DNA from: JAGNLV01 sp964612145
Lineage (GTDB): Bacteria; Zixibacteria; MSB-5A5; GN15; FEB-12
Assembly (NCBI GenBank): GCA_964612145.1
Contig: CAZTBP010000005.1
Span: forward strand, 133,418 to 197,417
Reading direction: 5' to 3'
Length of the DNA: 64,000 nt
This document shows positions 43,208 to 52,421 of this stretch, piece after piece. The translations under genes and the position numbers were made by a program. The notes below the pieces were generated by a model. That model was not told the DNA's origin and ran no database searches. It saw nothing but the letters and a program-made list of their open reading frames with translations. Position 1 is the first letter of the stretch. Each line of letters starts with the position of its first letter.

Positions 43208-44494
43208 TTAGCGATGTAAGCGCAGAAAACGGCGTTTTCCCACTTTCAGGATGACTTCCCCCGATGCCGGGAGGGCGAACTCATAGTCGGGATCCGTTAT
43301 CTTCTTACTGTCGATTGAGACCGCACCGGCCCCAATGAGCTTGCGGGCCTCGCTGTTGGACCTGGCCAATTCGGCGTTTGAAATCAGGTGGACGAGATAT
43401 ATACGCTCCGGGTCGATATCCCACTTTTCCAGATCCTCACCGCCGACCTCAGGCATATCATCAGGCAGCCCTCCCTTGGAGAACATCCGCTCGAATTCCA
43501 CCCGCGCCAGGGCCCCGTCACCCTCGGAGCAGTACATGTCGGTCAGCCTCTCGGCCAGTATTTTCTTGATCTCCATCGGGTTAACATCGGGCGACGAAAG
43601 CCTTTGTTTAAGATTCTCGACTTCCTCAAGGGAAAAATCGGTTGCCATGGTTAGATAATTCTCAATTTGTTCGTCAGGGATCCGCATTGTCTTGCCGAAT
43701 ATCTCCCGGGCCGGTTCATCAATCCCGATATAATTGCCGAGCGATTTTGACATTCGCTGCTCACCGTCGATACCAACCAGTACCGGCAGGGTCAGGATGC
43801 ACTGCGGCTCGACACCGTATGCCTCCTGAATAGTCCGTCCGGCGAGCAGGTTAAACGTCTGTTCGGTCGCTCCTAACTCGACATCCGCCTTAATGGCAAC
43901 GGAGTCATAGGCCTGCATCAGTGGATAGAATAGCTCGTGCAGTGAAATCGGAACCTGCCGCCGCATCCGCTTTTCGAAATCATCCCGCTCCAGGAGCCTT
44001 GCCACGGTGAATTTGGTGGCCAGTTCCATTATCTCCTTAAATGACATTTTCTCAAACCACTCGCCGTTGCGATGCACTTCGGTTTTGGATTTATCCAGAA
44101 TCTTGAAGAATTGCGCCTGGTAGGTCTCGGCATTCTTCATAATCTGGTCATAACTAAGCTGTGGTCGGGTCGCCGAGCGGCCCGATGGATCCCCAATCAA
44201 CGCCGTGTAATCACCGACTATTAGGATGATCTGATGGCCGAGGTCCTGAAACTGCCTGAGTTTGCGAATCCCGATAGTATGACCGAGGTGAATATCCGGG
44301 GCGGTCGGATCAAAGCCCTGCTTAATCCTGAGCGGCTGATTCTCCCGAATGGAGCGTTTCACGCGCTTTTCAAACTCGCCGTAAGGCAGAAGGTCCACTG
44401 TCCCACGGGAAATTTCTTTCCACTGGCGCTCAAACTCGGCTGTCACAGCGGGGCTGTCGGTCTGCTGATCCAATTCAGTCTCCTTATTGTGCAT
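43208..44494 (-). CDS. tyrS: Tyrosyl-tRNA synthetase (TyrRS type 2)
   Basis: From ATG 44494 the protein has 428 residues. The HIGH motif is HLGH (after FDPTAPDI). The KMSKS motif is RMSKSLGN, and LHELFYPLMQAYDSVAI is typical of the TyrZ-like subfamily. A C-terminal S4 domain (about 365-425; SNSEARKLIGAGAVSID) binds tRNA. The frame is open to 44581, but those residues are not family-like, and AGGT before 44494 supports this start. It may be the first gene of an operon with the two lipoproteins. Confidence 0.95.
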   Translation of the reverse strand: MHNKETELDQQTDSPAVTAEFERQWKEISRGTVDLLPYGEFEKRVKRSIRENQPLRIKQGFDPTAPDIHLGHTIGIRKLRQFQDLGHQIILIVGDYTALIGDPSGRSATRPQLSYDQIMKNAETYQAQFFKILDKSKTEVHRNGEWFEKMSFKEIMELATKFTVARLLERDDFEKRMRRQVPISLHELFYPLMQAYDSVAIKADVELGATEQTFNLLAGRTIQEAYGVEPQCILTLPVLVGIDGEQRMSKSLGNYIGIDEPAREIFGKTMRIPDEQIENYLTMATDFSLEEVENLKQRLSSPDVNPMEIKKILAERLTDMYCSEGDGALARVEFERMFSKGGLPDDMPEVGGEDLEKWDIDPERIYLVHLISNAELARSNSEARKLIGAGAVSIDSKKITDPDYEFALPASGEVILKVGKRRFLRLHR

Positions 44495-44655
44495 CTTTGT
44501 TGACCTATCGACATATAAGTAACGAGAGTTGAAGCCTCCGGTGGAGCGTTTTCGGGTCCGCCGGCGGCAAACAGGTATCAATTAACGGTGGTTGGTGCCG
44601 ACGAACAAGTAGGAATTTGTTTTAAGCTTGACGCGGCCAGGGGCGCCGCAACAAA

Positions 44656-46815
44656 TTGACGTCTATGGCAAAATCGATAAATCAACGCCGGTTTCGGCCT
44701 TATCATCTGCGCAACGCCTTCATCGGCGGAGCCATAATCCTCGTCATCCTGCTGGTCTGGGGTGGTTTCCGCACGTATTCCATTTATTCGTCCGGATTGC
44801 CCTCTTTCGAGCAGCTGCATAATATCGAACCCAGTCTCAAGACCAAGGTTTACGATCGTAACGGTGTACTGCTGAAGGAGTTTTTCAGCGAAAACCGGGT
44901 ACTGACGCCCCTTGATTCGATGCCCTCCTATCTTCCCGAAATGCTGCTCGCCTCCGAGGATCGCAAGTTTTACGACCACTGGGGTCTTGATATGCGGCGA
45001 CTCGCTGTCGTCGCGGTTTCCAATCTCGTGACGTGGGAGATCCAGGGGGGGGCCTCTACCGTAACCCAGCAGCTGGCCCGAATGCTCTTTCTCAACCGCA
45101 AGCAGACGATGGAGCGAAAGATCAAAGAAGCGCTGACCGCCATCAAACTGGAACGGACTTACGGCAAGGACGAGATACTCGAGATGTATCTCAACCAGTA
45201 CTATTTCGGGCGGGGTGCGTACGGTATCGCTGCGGCCGCAAACACGTTCTACGGAAAGCGGGTGCCGGAGTTGAACGTGAGTGATTGTGCTATCCTTATA
45301 GGAATGCTCAAGGCACCGAACACGAATTCTCCTTTCAATTATCCTGATCGTGCCCTGCGAGCCCGAAACCGTGTCCTGTATTCGTATCATACATTCGGTG
45401 GACTCACTCGCGAGGAATTTGATTCGCTGAAAGCTGAGCCACTGGTGGTCACTCCCCCGGAGGAGGAGGCCGGGACGGCACCCTATTTCACGGAAACGAT
45501 CCGCCAGTACATCTATGACCGCTACGGTGAAGACAAGCTTTATTCCGGCGGCCTGAAGGTCTTCACGACGCTCGATGTCGACTTGCAGCGGGCGGCTGAG
45601 GCTGCTGTCGGGGAACAGGTCGATTCCATCCGGGCCCGTATCGAGCGGACGTATGACATAGACAATCCGAACTACTCCGAAATTGTCCCGGACACTGTCG
45701 ACGAATTCGGCCAGCCGGTTCGCCAGTATAAGAAGGTCCAGGGTGCGCTGGTCGCCATTGACAATGCGACCGGCGATGTAATCGCGATGGTTGGTGGTCG
45801 TTCATTTGAGGAAAGCAAATTTAACCGTGCCGTGCAAGCCAAGTTGCAGCCCGGCTCAGCATTTAAGCCGTTTGTCTACACCGCCGCAATCGACAATGGC
45901 TTCCGCACGACGGACATTGTCGATGATCTCCCGATAGTTCTGGATATTCCGGGCGCGTCGCAGTGGCGGCCGCACAATTTCGATGATAAGTTTCTGGGCC
46001 CGGTGACCATTCGCACCGGTTTGAAGCTCTCGCGTAACCTGGTGGCAATTCGATTGCTGCTGAAAATCAATCCCGAACAGGCGATCTTCTACGCCCGCCG
46101 AATGGGTATCTCTACACCGCTGGCTGCGAATCCCTCTCTTGCGCTGGGTACCAGCGAGGTGATCCCGATGGAACTGGTCTCCGCCTTTTCGACTTTTCCC
46201 AACAAAGGGATCCACATTCAGCCACGCATGGTCACCAAGATTATCGATCGTTACGGCCGTGTTGTCGAGGACAACTCCGCCGTCGAAAAAGAGGAAGTCC
46301 TGTCTGAACAGACAGCCTACATGATGGTGAACCTGATGCAGTCGGTTGTCGATGAAGGCACCGGACGCGGGGTTCGGTCGCGTGGATTCCGGCGACCGGC
46401 CGGCGGCAAGACCGGAACCTCCAACAATTTTTGTGACAACTGGTTTGTTGGCTATTCCCCTCAGATTACCTGCGGCGCCTGGGTCGGCTTTGATGTCAAA
46501 ACTTCCCTCGGACGAAACCAAACCGGTGGCCGCAACGGTGTGCCGATCTGGACCGAGTTTATGAAGGCAGCTCATGATTCTCTGCCGCTGGCCGACTTCG
46601 AAGAGCCGGACGGGATCGTCCATCAGGATGTCTGCCTCGAGTCGGGAGAGATTGCCACTGACCGCTGCGTGGAAGTCCGCCAAGAAGTCTTCATTGACGG
46701 CACCGAACCGACCGCTACCTGCCACCTGCATCCGTCCTCGGGGCTGCACATCTCGAACCGCAAGCAGGCGGCTCCCGGGCCGACAGATACCTCCGATGAG
46801 CGGGTGCATTTCTAG
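44656..46815 (+). CDS. Class A penicillin-binding protein (PBP1A-like)
   Basis: The 719 residues have an N-terminal membrane anchor (about 22-45). A GT51 transglycosylase domain follows, with EDRKFYDHWGLD (catalytic Glu, about 101) and QGGASTVTQQLARMLFL (about 134-150). The transpeptidase domain has SAFK (nucleophile Ser, about 401-404), SRN (about 460) and KTGT (about 584). It polymerises and cross-links peptidoglycan. TTG 44656 is the longest start; ATG 44665 is equally plausible. The C-terminal ~60 residues are Cys-containing and not catalytic. It is divergent from tyrS. Confidence 0.94.
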   Translation: MTSMAKSINQRRFRPYHLRNAFIGGAIILVILLVWGGFRTYSIYSSGLPSFEQLHNIEPSLKTKVYDRNGVLLKEFFSENRVLTPLDSMPSYLPEMLLASEDRKFYDHWGLDMRRLAVVAVSNLVTWEIQGGASTVTQQLARMLFLNRKQTMERKIKEALTAIKLERTYGKDEILEMYLNQYYFGRGAYGIAAAANTFYGKRVPELNVSDCAILIGMLKAPNTNSPFNYPDRALRARNRVLYSYHTFGGLTREEFDSLKAEPLVVTPPEEEAGTAPYFTETIRQYIYDRYGEDKLYSGGLKVFTTLDVDLQRAAEAAVGEQVDSIRARIERTYDIDNPNYSEIVPDTVDEFGQPVRQYKKVQGALVAIDNATGDVIAMVGGRSFEESKFNRAVQAKLQPGSAFKPFVYTAAIDNGFRTTDIVDDLPIVLDIPGASQWRPHNFDDKFLGPVTIRTGLKLSRNLVAIRLLLKINPEQAIFYARRMGISTPLAANPSLALGTSEVIPMELVSAFSTFPNKGIHIQPRMVTKIIDRYGRVVEDNSAVEKEEVLSEQTAYMMVNLMQSVVDEGTGRGVRSRGFRRPAGGKTGTSNNFCDNWFVGYSPQITCGAWVGFDVKTSLGRNQTGGRNGVPIWTEFMKAAHDSLPLADFEEPDGIVHQDVCLESGEIATDRCVEVRQEVFIDGTEPTATCHLHPSSGLHISNRKQAAPGPTDTSDERVHF

Positions 46816-46900
46816 TCGCGCTGAGATTCTCACTTTACAGCGGTTTGGCGGCAATTTCTCATAATCGCCGCTTCGTTGATCATTTAGAATAATGTTTTCC

Positions 46901-46930
46901 TTGACATGATGAAATAAGTGGGCCTATCTT
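46901..46930 (+). promoter_or_regulatory. Strong promoter for the Asp-box/HYR secreted protein
   Basis: TTGACA at 46901-46906 and TATCTT at 46925-46930 are separated by 18 bases. The predicted start near 46937 leaves a leader of about 310 bases. Confidence 0.6.
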
Positions 46931-46936
46931 GTCGTC

Positions 46937-47247
46937 GTTAATAGCCTCACACTTTTTTTGTTACGCGTATTTCGAAGCAGCGGGTCGTGCCTTGGCAGCC
47001 TGACGTCATTTTCTTCAGGGCGTTCATGCTCCTCAGGTCTATCCCGGCAAGAGCAACTAAGCCGGAACAGTACAAATATTCACCTTAGTACACACCGACT
47101 CTGGTTTGGCCCATAGAGTCGTACTCCAATGAATTCGCTATTGAAGCGGTACATGAAAGGGGGAATGCCGTATGTAACAGGTCTACTTACGTTGATATCG
47201 TTACTATCCAGAACAGTGATTCACCCTATGAATACAGGATGGGAAAC
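46937..47247 (+). promoter_or_regulatory. Long 5' untranslated leader of the secreted protein gene
   Basis: The ~310-base leader contains a small overlapping ORF (see next entry) and short hairpins such as ACTCT/AGAGT at 47099-47118. I compared it mentally with c-di-GMP, cobalamin, glycine and SAM riboswitch cores and saw no match. The rest of the gap 46816-46900 holds only the penicillin-binding protein's downstream flank. Confidence 0.35.
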
Positions 47248-47251
47248 ATGA
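47129..47251 (+). CDS. Possible leader peptide, 40 aa
   Basis: ATG 47129 opens a 40-codon frame with a hydrophobic stretch (GLLTLISLLS) and a TGA at 47249-47251. That stop overlaps the preferred ATG of the secreted protein (ATGA). No strong ribosome-binding site precedes 47129. It could couple translation of the downstream gene or be chance; the overlap geometry is the main support. Confidence 0.3.
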   Translation: MNSLLKRYMKGGMPYVTGLLTLISLLSRTVIHPMNTGWET

Positions 47252-50200
47252 TCTTATACGAACACAGAAAGATATCTGCTTTTGAGAGAAACCTGGTACG
47301 ATTTATTTCGGTCGTAGGTCTGGTGGCGATTTTCGGATTGATGTCACCGATGGTTTTCGCCGATGAATCGGAGTCCGGCATCGTAGGCCGTAGCGCCGAG
47401 GCTTACGAAATCGAACAGCAGATTAAACAGGAATATCTGCAACAGGCGCTGGCACCGGGGGAAGATATACCGTTAGGCGGAACTCGTGAGCCGGATGTGG
47501 CGGTGGATCCCAACAATCCGCTCAATGTGGCCGTGGCATCACTATTTCGGATGTGGGTCTCGACGGATGGGGGGAATACTTTCTCGGGTCCTACTCAGCC
47601 GCCTGTCAATGCCGGCCAGGTCCGATGCGGCGACCCCTCGATCGGGTATGACAGTCAGGGTCGGTTGTTCTGGACTTATCTCGGTTGCACACTGGATACA
47701 GCAGGCAATACCATAGGCATCGATCTCTACATATCGCAAGTCGATCCAACGACCGGTGCGATAATGGCCGGCTATCCGGTGAATATCACCCAGCAATTGG
47801 GGATAGGGGCCGGTGCCGGCAATTCGCATGACAAGCAGTGGCTTGCGATAGATGTTTATCCGGGCAGTCCGTTTACAGATCGTCTCTATGTGGTCTGGAC
47901 GGATCTGACCGGGCAAAGCACTATCTGGAACACGTGGTCATCCGATCAGGGTCAGACCTGGAATGCCAGAGTGCAGTTATCGGGCGGTGGTGAGGGCTTC
48001 GTTTGGCCGAGTCACAACACCGTGGCGCCGAACGGTGACTATTATGCCGCTTACCACTCTCAGCCCAACTTCTCCGGCAGCGCCCCGGACGGTACCTCGG
48101 GTAGAGTCTGGGCGCTGCGCTCTACTGACGGCGGCGCGACTTTTCCGCAGAAGAACAATCCTTTCGATGCCGGTGAAGCGGACATTACGTTCAATGTGCA
48201 GAGCGCCAGTAACCCGATAGCCAATACGCAGTTCTGGCTGCAGGGTTCGGCGCAGCCCTGGATCCTTGCCGATCCCAACACGGCCGGGCGGATGTACTGT
48301 TTTGCCGCGGACGATCCCGACGACGACCATAGTACCGGGGATCACTCCAATGTCTATATGGTCGTTTCCACTGACAATGGGATGAACTGGGGCGATCCGG
48401 TGCGCATCGATGATGGACCGGGGACCTCGTTCCAGGTAATGCCGACAGCGGCCATTGATGTCAACTCCGGACGGCTGGTGGCAATGTATTATGACAATCG
48501 GTCCGGGAATACCAACGCGGCCGGTAATTTCCTGCTAGATGTTTTCATGACGTATAGCGAGGACGGCGGGAATACCTGGATGAATGACTTCAGCATCAAT
48601 GATCGTCAGTTCGATCCGGACCCCGGTGCGCCGACCAGGTTCAATGGTCCGCCGCCGACCATGCGAATCGGTGAATATAACGGACTTGCGACGATTGGCT
48701 GCGATGCTTTTGCGGCCTGGTGCGGCAATACGCTGGATTTAAACAGCAATCCGAACGGGCAGCAGATAATTTTCGACAAGGTCCGTTTCGACACGATGCC
48801 CCCGATGATCACCTGTCCGGCTGATATCGAAGTGGCCAACAATCCTGGTGTTTGCGGCGCGGTGGTTGACTTCACGGTTACGGCCAGCGACGACTGTCAG
48901 GATACACTGGCAATCGTTGCCGATCCGCCATCGGGGTCACTTTTCGACGAAGGTACGACGGTGGTGACAGTCATAGCCACCAACACGATAGATCTGTCGG
49001 ATACGTGCACGTTTACAGTGACGGTGAATGATACGACCGATCCGGTTATCACGTGTCCGGATGATTTGACGTTTGAGTGTGATAATATCGGGCCGTTTGG
49101 TTTCCCCACGGCGACCGACAACTGTGACCCCGACCCGACGATTTCGTTGATAAACAGGGACTCGATACCGGGCGCCTGTGAACAGGAATATCAATTACTA
49201 CTGACCTATGAGGCTGAGGACTTTTCCGGAAATACGGATCAGTGCGATCAATCGATTATGGTGATTGACACGACGCCTCCGGAGATTGTTTGCCCGGACC
49301 CGGATAGTCTGGGAGTGGCATTCCTGACGCCATCGACGGCGCAGATTGAATTCGAAGTGACCGCGACGGATAATTGCTCCGACGATCTGATGCCGATGTG
49401 CGACTCCGCTTCGGGAAGTGTGTTCGAGATCGGTGATCATACGATAAGCTGTGGGGTCGATGATGGTTGCGGCAATGTGGATTCCTGTGAATTCAGTTTC
49501 CATCTTCTTTACCTGGACCTCCTGCCAACGTCCTGCCCTAATCCGCTCCATGTCAAATCCGGTTCGCGTATGGAGGGTCGCACTGATATGGCAACCGGGC
49601 AACCAAATGAGGTTGATCCCGCGGCTATCCAGGGTGATAACTCCGGACCGGTGATCCCGGTTGCGATTCTGGGTACCGACATTCTGGATGTAACCGATCT
49701 GGTGGTCGAATCAATCACTCTCAACGGAGTGTCGCCGGTTCATCATGCATACGAGGATGTAGCCGGTCCGGCATCTGATGTCGATGAGTACTGCGGATGT
49801 ACGACGGCTGGTCCGGACGGATTCCGCGATTTGACGTTGAAGTTCGATCGGGATGAAATTGTTGCATCGCTGGGACCGGTCATGGACGGTGAGCTCGTGC
49901 AGGTAATTATCACTGGCCAGCATACCGATGGTGATCCGTTCTTTGGCGGTGACTGTTTCCTCATCCGGAAGAACGGTCCGATTGCGAGTGAATCATCCGA
50001 GGACAAGGATGAGCCGGAAACCGAGCTTGTGGGGGCTACTCCCAATCCGTTCAATCCGACCACGACAGTCAGCTTCTACCTGAGTGAATCGGGCAAGTAT
50101 GACCTGACTATTTATAACATTCGGGGACAGGTTGTTGAGCAGATTGAGGGGTACGGTGATGCCGGTTTGGTTGAGGTTGTCTGGAATGCGAGTCGACACG

Positions 50201-50274
50201 CCAGCGGTGTCTATTTCTATCGGCTGAGTGCCCTTGACTACTCGGACACAAAGAAGATGGTGCTGGTCAAGTAG
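47248..50274 (+). CDS. Large secreted protein: Asp-box (sialidase-like) repeats, HYR domains, C-terminal sorting domain
   Basis: From ATG 47248 (AGGA eight bases upstream; ATG 47239 is also open) the protein has 1008 residues. It has a signal peptide (ISVVGLVAIFGLMSPMVFA). A beta-propeller-like region follows with at least five Asp boxes of the S-x-D-x-G-x-T-W/F type (about 105, 231, 291, 373, 436). Two or three HYR-like domains (ITCPADIEV, ITCPDDLTF, EIVCPDPD; about 520-760) come next. A domain at about 770-900 is unrecognised. The C-terminus has PNPFNPTTTVSFYL and a YNIRGQ/GVYFYRL end, a Por/FlgD-like export signal. Probably a surface or secreted adhesin or glycoside-binding protein; no sialidase catalytic Arg triad was identified. 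Confidence 0.87.
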   Translation: MILYEHRKISAFERNLVRFISVVGLVAIFGLMSPMVFADESESGIVGRSAEAYEIEQQIKQEYLQQALAPGEDIPLGGTREPDVAVDPNNPLNVAVASLFRMWVSTDGGNTFSGPTQPPVNAGQVRCGDPSIGYDSQGRLFWTYLGCTLDTAGNTIGIDLYISQVDPTTGAIMAGYPVNITQQLGIGAGAGNSHDKQWLAIDVYPGSPFTDRLYVVWTDLTGQSTIWNTWSSDQGQTWNARVQLSGGGEGFVWPSHNTVAPNGDYYAAYHSQPNFSGSAPDGTSGRVWALRSTDGGATFPQKNNPFDAGEADITFNVQSASNPIANTQFWLQGSAQPWILADPNTAGRMYCFAADDPDDDHSTGDHSNVYMVVSTDNGMNWGDPVRIDDGPGTSFQVMPTAAIDVNSGRLVAMYYDNRSGNTNAAGNFLLDVFMTYSEDGGNTWMNDFSINDRQFDPDPGAPTRFNGPPPTMRIGEYNGLATIGCDAFAAWCGNTLDLNSNPNGQQIIFDKVRFDTMPPMITCPADIEVANNPGVCGAVVDFTVTASDDCQDTLAIVADPPSGSLFDEGTTVVTVIATNTIDLSDTCTFTVTVNDTTDPVITCPDDLTFECDNIGPFGFPTATDNCDPDPTISLINRDSIPGACEQEYQLLLTYEAEDFSGNTDQCDQSIMVIDTTPPEIVCPDPDSLGVAFLTPSTAQIEFEVTATDNCSDDLMPMCDSASGSVFEIGDHTISCGVDDGCGNVDSCEFSFHLLYLDLLPTSCPNPLHVKSGSRMEGRTDMATGQPNEVDPAAIQGDNSGPVIPVAILGTDILDVTDLVVESITLNGVSPVHHAYEDVAGPASDVDEYCGCTTAGPDGFRDLTLKFDRDEIVASLGPVMDGELVQVIITGQHTDGDPFFGGDCFLIRKNGPIASESSEDKDEPETELVGATPNPFNPTTTVSFYLSESGKYDLTIYNIRGQVVEQIEGYGDAGLVEVVWNASRHASGVYFYRLSALDYSDTKKMVLVK

Positions 50275-50313
50275 AGTGAACCAGCCGGTTTCAGGAGGCA
50301 TTTATTGTTGAAG

Positions 50314-50348
50314 GCCCGGCGGGCATCTTAGCCCGCCGGGCTTTTCTT
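50314..50348 (+). terminator. Rho-independent terminator
   Basis: GCCCGGCGGGC (50314-50324) pairs perfectly with GCCCGCCGGGC (50331-50341) around ATCTTA, followed by TTTTCTT. It ends the secreted-protein transcript 40 bp after the stop. Confidence 0.9.
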
Positions 50349-50437
50349 CGAGGCTGGGTGGCGTTTGAGCGATGTGACGACTGTTGGCGATGTAATGAAT
50401 CAGTTGCATTAATCCTCGTTGGTGGGTTGAATTGGTG

Positions 50438-50466
50438 TTGCCTTTGGGCGGTAGTATTATTATTCT
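50438..50466 (+). promoter_or_regulatory. Putative tRNA-Leu promoter
   Basis: TTGCCT at 50438-50443 and TATTCT at 50461-50466 are separated by 17 bases, and the tRNA starts eleven bases after the -10. Confidence 0.5.
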
Positions 50467-50476
50467 TGGGGTGATT

Positions 50477-50560
50477 GCCGGAGTGGTGAAACTGGTAGAC
50501 GCAGGGGACTCAAAATCCCCCGATGGCAACATCGTGCCGGTTCGAGTCCGGCCTCCGGCA
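50477..50560 (+). tRNA. tRNA-Leu (anticodon CAA), integration site
   Basis: The acceptor GCCGGAG (50477-50483) pairs with CTCCGGC (50553-50559), and the discriminator is A50560. The anticodon loop CTCAAAA on a GGGGA/TCCCC stem gives anticodon CAA, Leu for UUG. A long variable arm and a T-arm with GGTTCGAGTCC confirm a class II leucine tRNA. CCA is not encoded. The serine recombinase gene on the opposite strand ends inside it at 50510. Confidence 0.95.
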
Positions 50561-52225
50561 TGCATAGACTTTAACAGGCAAGGGCAACTTGTTCACGTAA
50601 CACGTTGCCTTTCTTGCTTTTTGGTCGATTTCGACGTGGTCTATAAACGCCCGAATTAGCTCTCTTTTCTTCGAAATTGGGGCCGAATCGAAGGCCTCGG
50701 TGAACTCCCCTATCAGTGACTCGACTTCCCGCTGAATCTCTGTGATGTCAAAATTCATTCTCTGACTCTTCTTCGCCGGCTTCAGCCGCTGTTGGATTTC
50801 TTTCCTTGCGACATTGATTTTCTCGAGCCGGTCCTTGACCAGATCGTACGGTACGCCTTGCTCAATGCTGTCCTTTATGTTTTCAAGCCGCGAATCAAGT
50901 TCGCGCAGAGTGGCCTTGGCTTCCTTACGGTCAGGGTCATCGCCATTCCCATTGATCTCTTGTCTCAAATGCTCTGCAAAACGCATTCTGAGGAGCTTCT
51001 GGAGCTTCTCACGGTCGATTGATTCATCGACGAGGGATTTCACCTGCTCCACAACAAAACCCTCCAGGAGCTCCTGTGGGACGTGAAACGAGCGGCAGAC
51101 GGATTTGCCACGAGTCATGAACCCACCATCTTCGTAGTACCGCCACTTTCCGTAGCGGGTGCTGTGCAGATGTCCCTGGAAGTTAAAGCTGCACTGTTTG
51201 CATCGCACAAGGCCAGATAACAGATATTTCGTGCGACCGTTGCGGTAGACGGCTCGCTTGCCTGTCGAAGTCGGCCGGACCGTCTGTGCCTCGTCCCATA
51301 CGTCAGGCTTAATTATTCCCTCGTGCGACCCAATGGCAGTTACATGCTCAGATTCGTCGTAGAAGTTTCGATCCGGTGTTTCATGTCGTACCCAGCTCCC
51401 TCGTGCCTGTCGATTGTAGGTCCAATCGCCCTTATAGACTGTGTTTCTAAGAATGTTACGAATTGTGTTCGTCGCCCATCGCCCTGATGTTTGCTTGCCG
51501 CGTCTGTTCTTTCCCCAGTGCGGCGGTGGTACCTCCGCCTCGTTGAGCATGTTGGCGATTGACTTGTAACCGTGCCCTTCCAACCGCCAGTTGAAAATCC
51601 TACGGACGATCTCGATTTCAGCAGGATCGCCGGGCGTCAACTTCACGCGCTGGCTTTTCTCAAACTTCCGCTCTCCATTTTCCAGCACACGGACTGGGTC
51701 GCCAGCCGAGTCAACCACGAGCCGCTTGTAGCCATACGGTGCGAATCCGCCTACTCTGAATCCTTCCGCAGCCCGCATCTTCGACCGTTCCCTCACGCGG
51801 ACTGATTGCTTATGGCTTTCCTCCGATGCGAGTTCTTGCTTGATCTTTTTAGAGAGTCGGCCTTGTAGTGTTTCCTCATTCAGGTTTTCGTCCGATATGT
51901 ACTTGACGCGCACACCCAGTCGTTTGAGGTGATACTCCCAGTAGTTCGATTCATCAGGATCTGTGGGTCTTCCCCAGCGGTCAATGTCGTATACCAAAAT
52001 AAACTCGAAGTCATGTAGCTTCGATTCGATCAGCTTGACCATACGCATGAAGTCTGAGCGCTTCTCAAAGCTTGTGCCCGACTTGCCTTCATCCTGGTCG
52101 AACCAGCGAACTATCTCCAAGTCGTTCTCGTCCGCATAGATTTGAATAATGGCGCGCTGATCGGCAACAGAGCGGTCCTGCTTGTCGGTACTGCACCGGA
52201 AGTACGCCGCTGCCTTGGTCTTCAT
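50510..52225 (-). CDS. Large serine recombinase (site-specific integrase)
   Basis: The 571 residues show the resolvase domain (AAAYFRCSTDKQDRS, catalytic Ser about 12; WGRPTD near 85), the recombinase domain (GYKSIANMLNE, about 223), and a zinc ribbon with CKQC (about 349-352). A long coiled coil follows (about 420-500). Such enzymes integrate and excise mobile elements between attP and attB. SD GGGAGG lies five bases before ATG 52225. The last 16 residues and the stop are encoded by the antisense strand of tRNA-Leu, so integration at this tRNA supplied the end of the gene. It marks the left edge of the accessory region. Confidence 0.92.
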   Translation of the reverse strand: MKTKAAAYFRCSTDKQDRSVADQRAIIQIYADENDLEIVRWFDQDEGKSGTSFEKRSDFMRMVKLIESKLHDFEFILVYDIDRWGRPTDPDESNYWEYHLKRLGVRVKYISDENLNEETLQGRLSKKIKQELASEESHKQSVRVRERSKMRAAEGFRVGGFAPYGYKRLVVDSAGDPVRVLENGERKFEKSQRVKLTPGDPAEIEIVRRIFNWRLEGHGYKSIANMLNEAEVPPPHWGKNRRGKQTSGRWATNTIRNILRNTVYKGDWTYNRQARGSWVRHETPDRNFYDESEHVTAIGSHEGIIKPDVWDEAQTVRPTSTGKRAVYRNGRTKYLLSGLVRCKQCSFNFQGHLHSTRYGKWRYYEDGGFMTRGKSVCRSFHVPQELLEGFVVEQVKSLVDESIDREKLQKLLRMRFAEHLRQEINGNGDDPDRKEAKATLRELDSRLENIKDSIEQGVPYDLVKDRLEKINVARKEIQQRLKPAKKSQRMNFDITEIQREVESLIGEFTEAFDSAPISKKRELIRAFIDHVEIDQKARKATCYVNKLPLPVKVYACRRPDSNRHDVAIGGF

Positions 52226-52271
52226 ATGTCCTCCCTTTCAACAATGGCCCGGGCTGGGTCCAAGTGGATGT

Positions 52272-52392
52272 TGTCGAGACAAGCCACAAGAGATGGACGC
52301 TTTTCAGCCCGGACCAATATCCAAAGAAATATACTACTGAGAAACACAGCTTGCCTCGACACTACCACTATCATTCACATCTCTTGGTTTGT
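52272..52392. repeat. Interleaved inverted repeats upstream of the recombinase gene
   Basis: TGTCGAGACAAGC (52272-52284) matches GCTTGCCTCGACA (52349-52361) in inverted orientation with one mismatch. ACAAGCCACAAGAGATG (52279-52295) is an imperfect inverted match of CATCTCTTGGTTTGT (52378-52392). The 340-bp gap 52226-52566 carries no gene. These arms may be recombinase or regulator binding sites. Confidence 0.4.
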
Positions 52393-52421
52393 CAACGTTT
52401 TTTAACTGTGGACGTGGGATA

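Noticed and set aside
45856..46854. 332-codon open frame on the minus strand
   Set aside because: Antisense to the transpeptidase domain of the penicillin-binding protein; no domain of its own.
46937..47247. Possible riboswitch in the long leader
   Set aside because: No conserved core of c-di-GMP, glycine, cobalamin, SAM or TPP riboswitches could be recognised; only short hairpins are present.
50510..50560. A second copy of the tRNA-Leu 3' end as the far attachment site
   Set aside because: I scanned the window for repeats of this segment and found none, so the right boundary of the element is not within 64 kb, or its core is only a few bases long.
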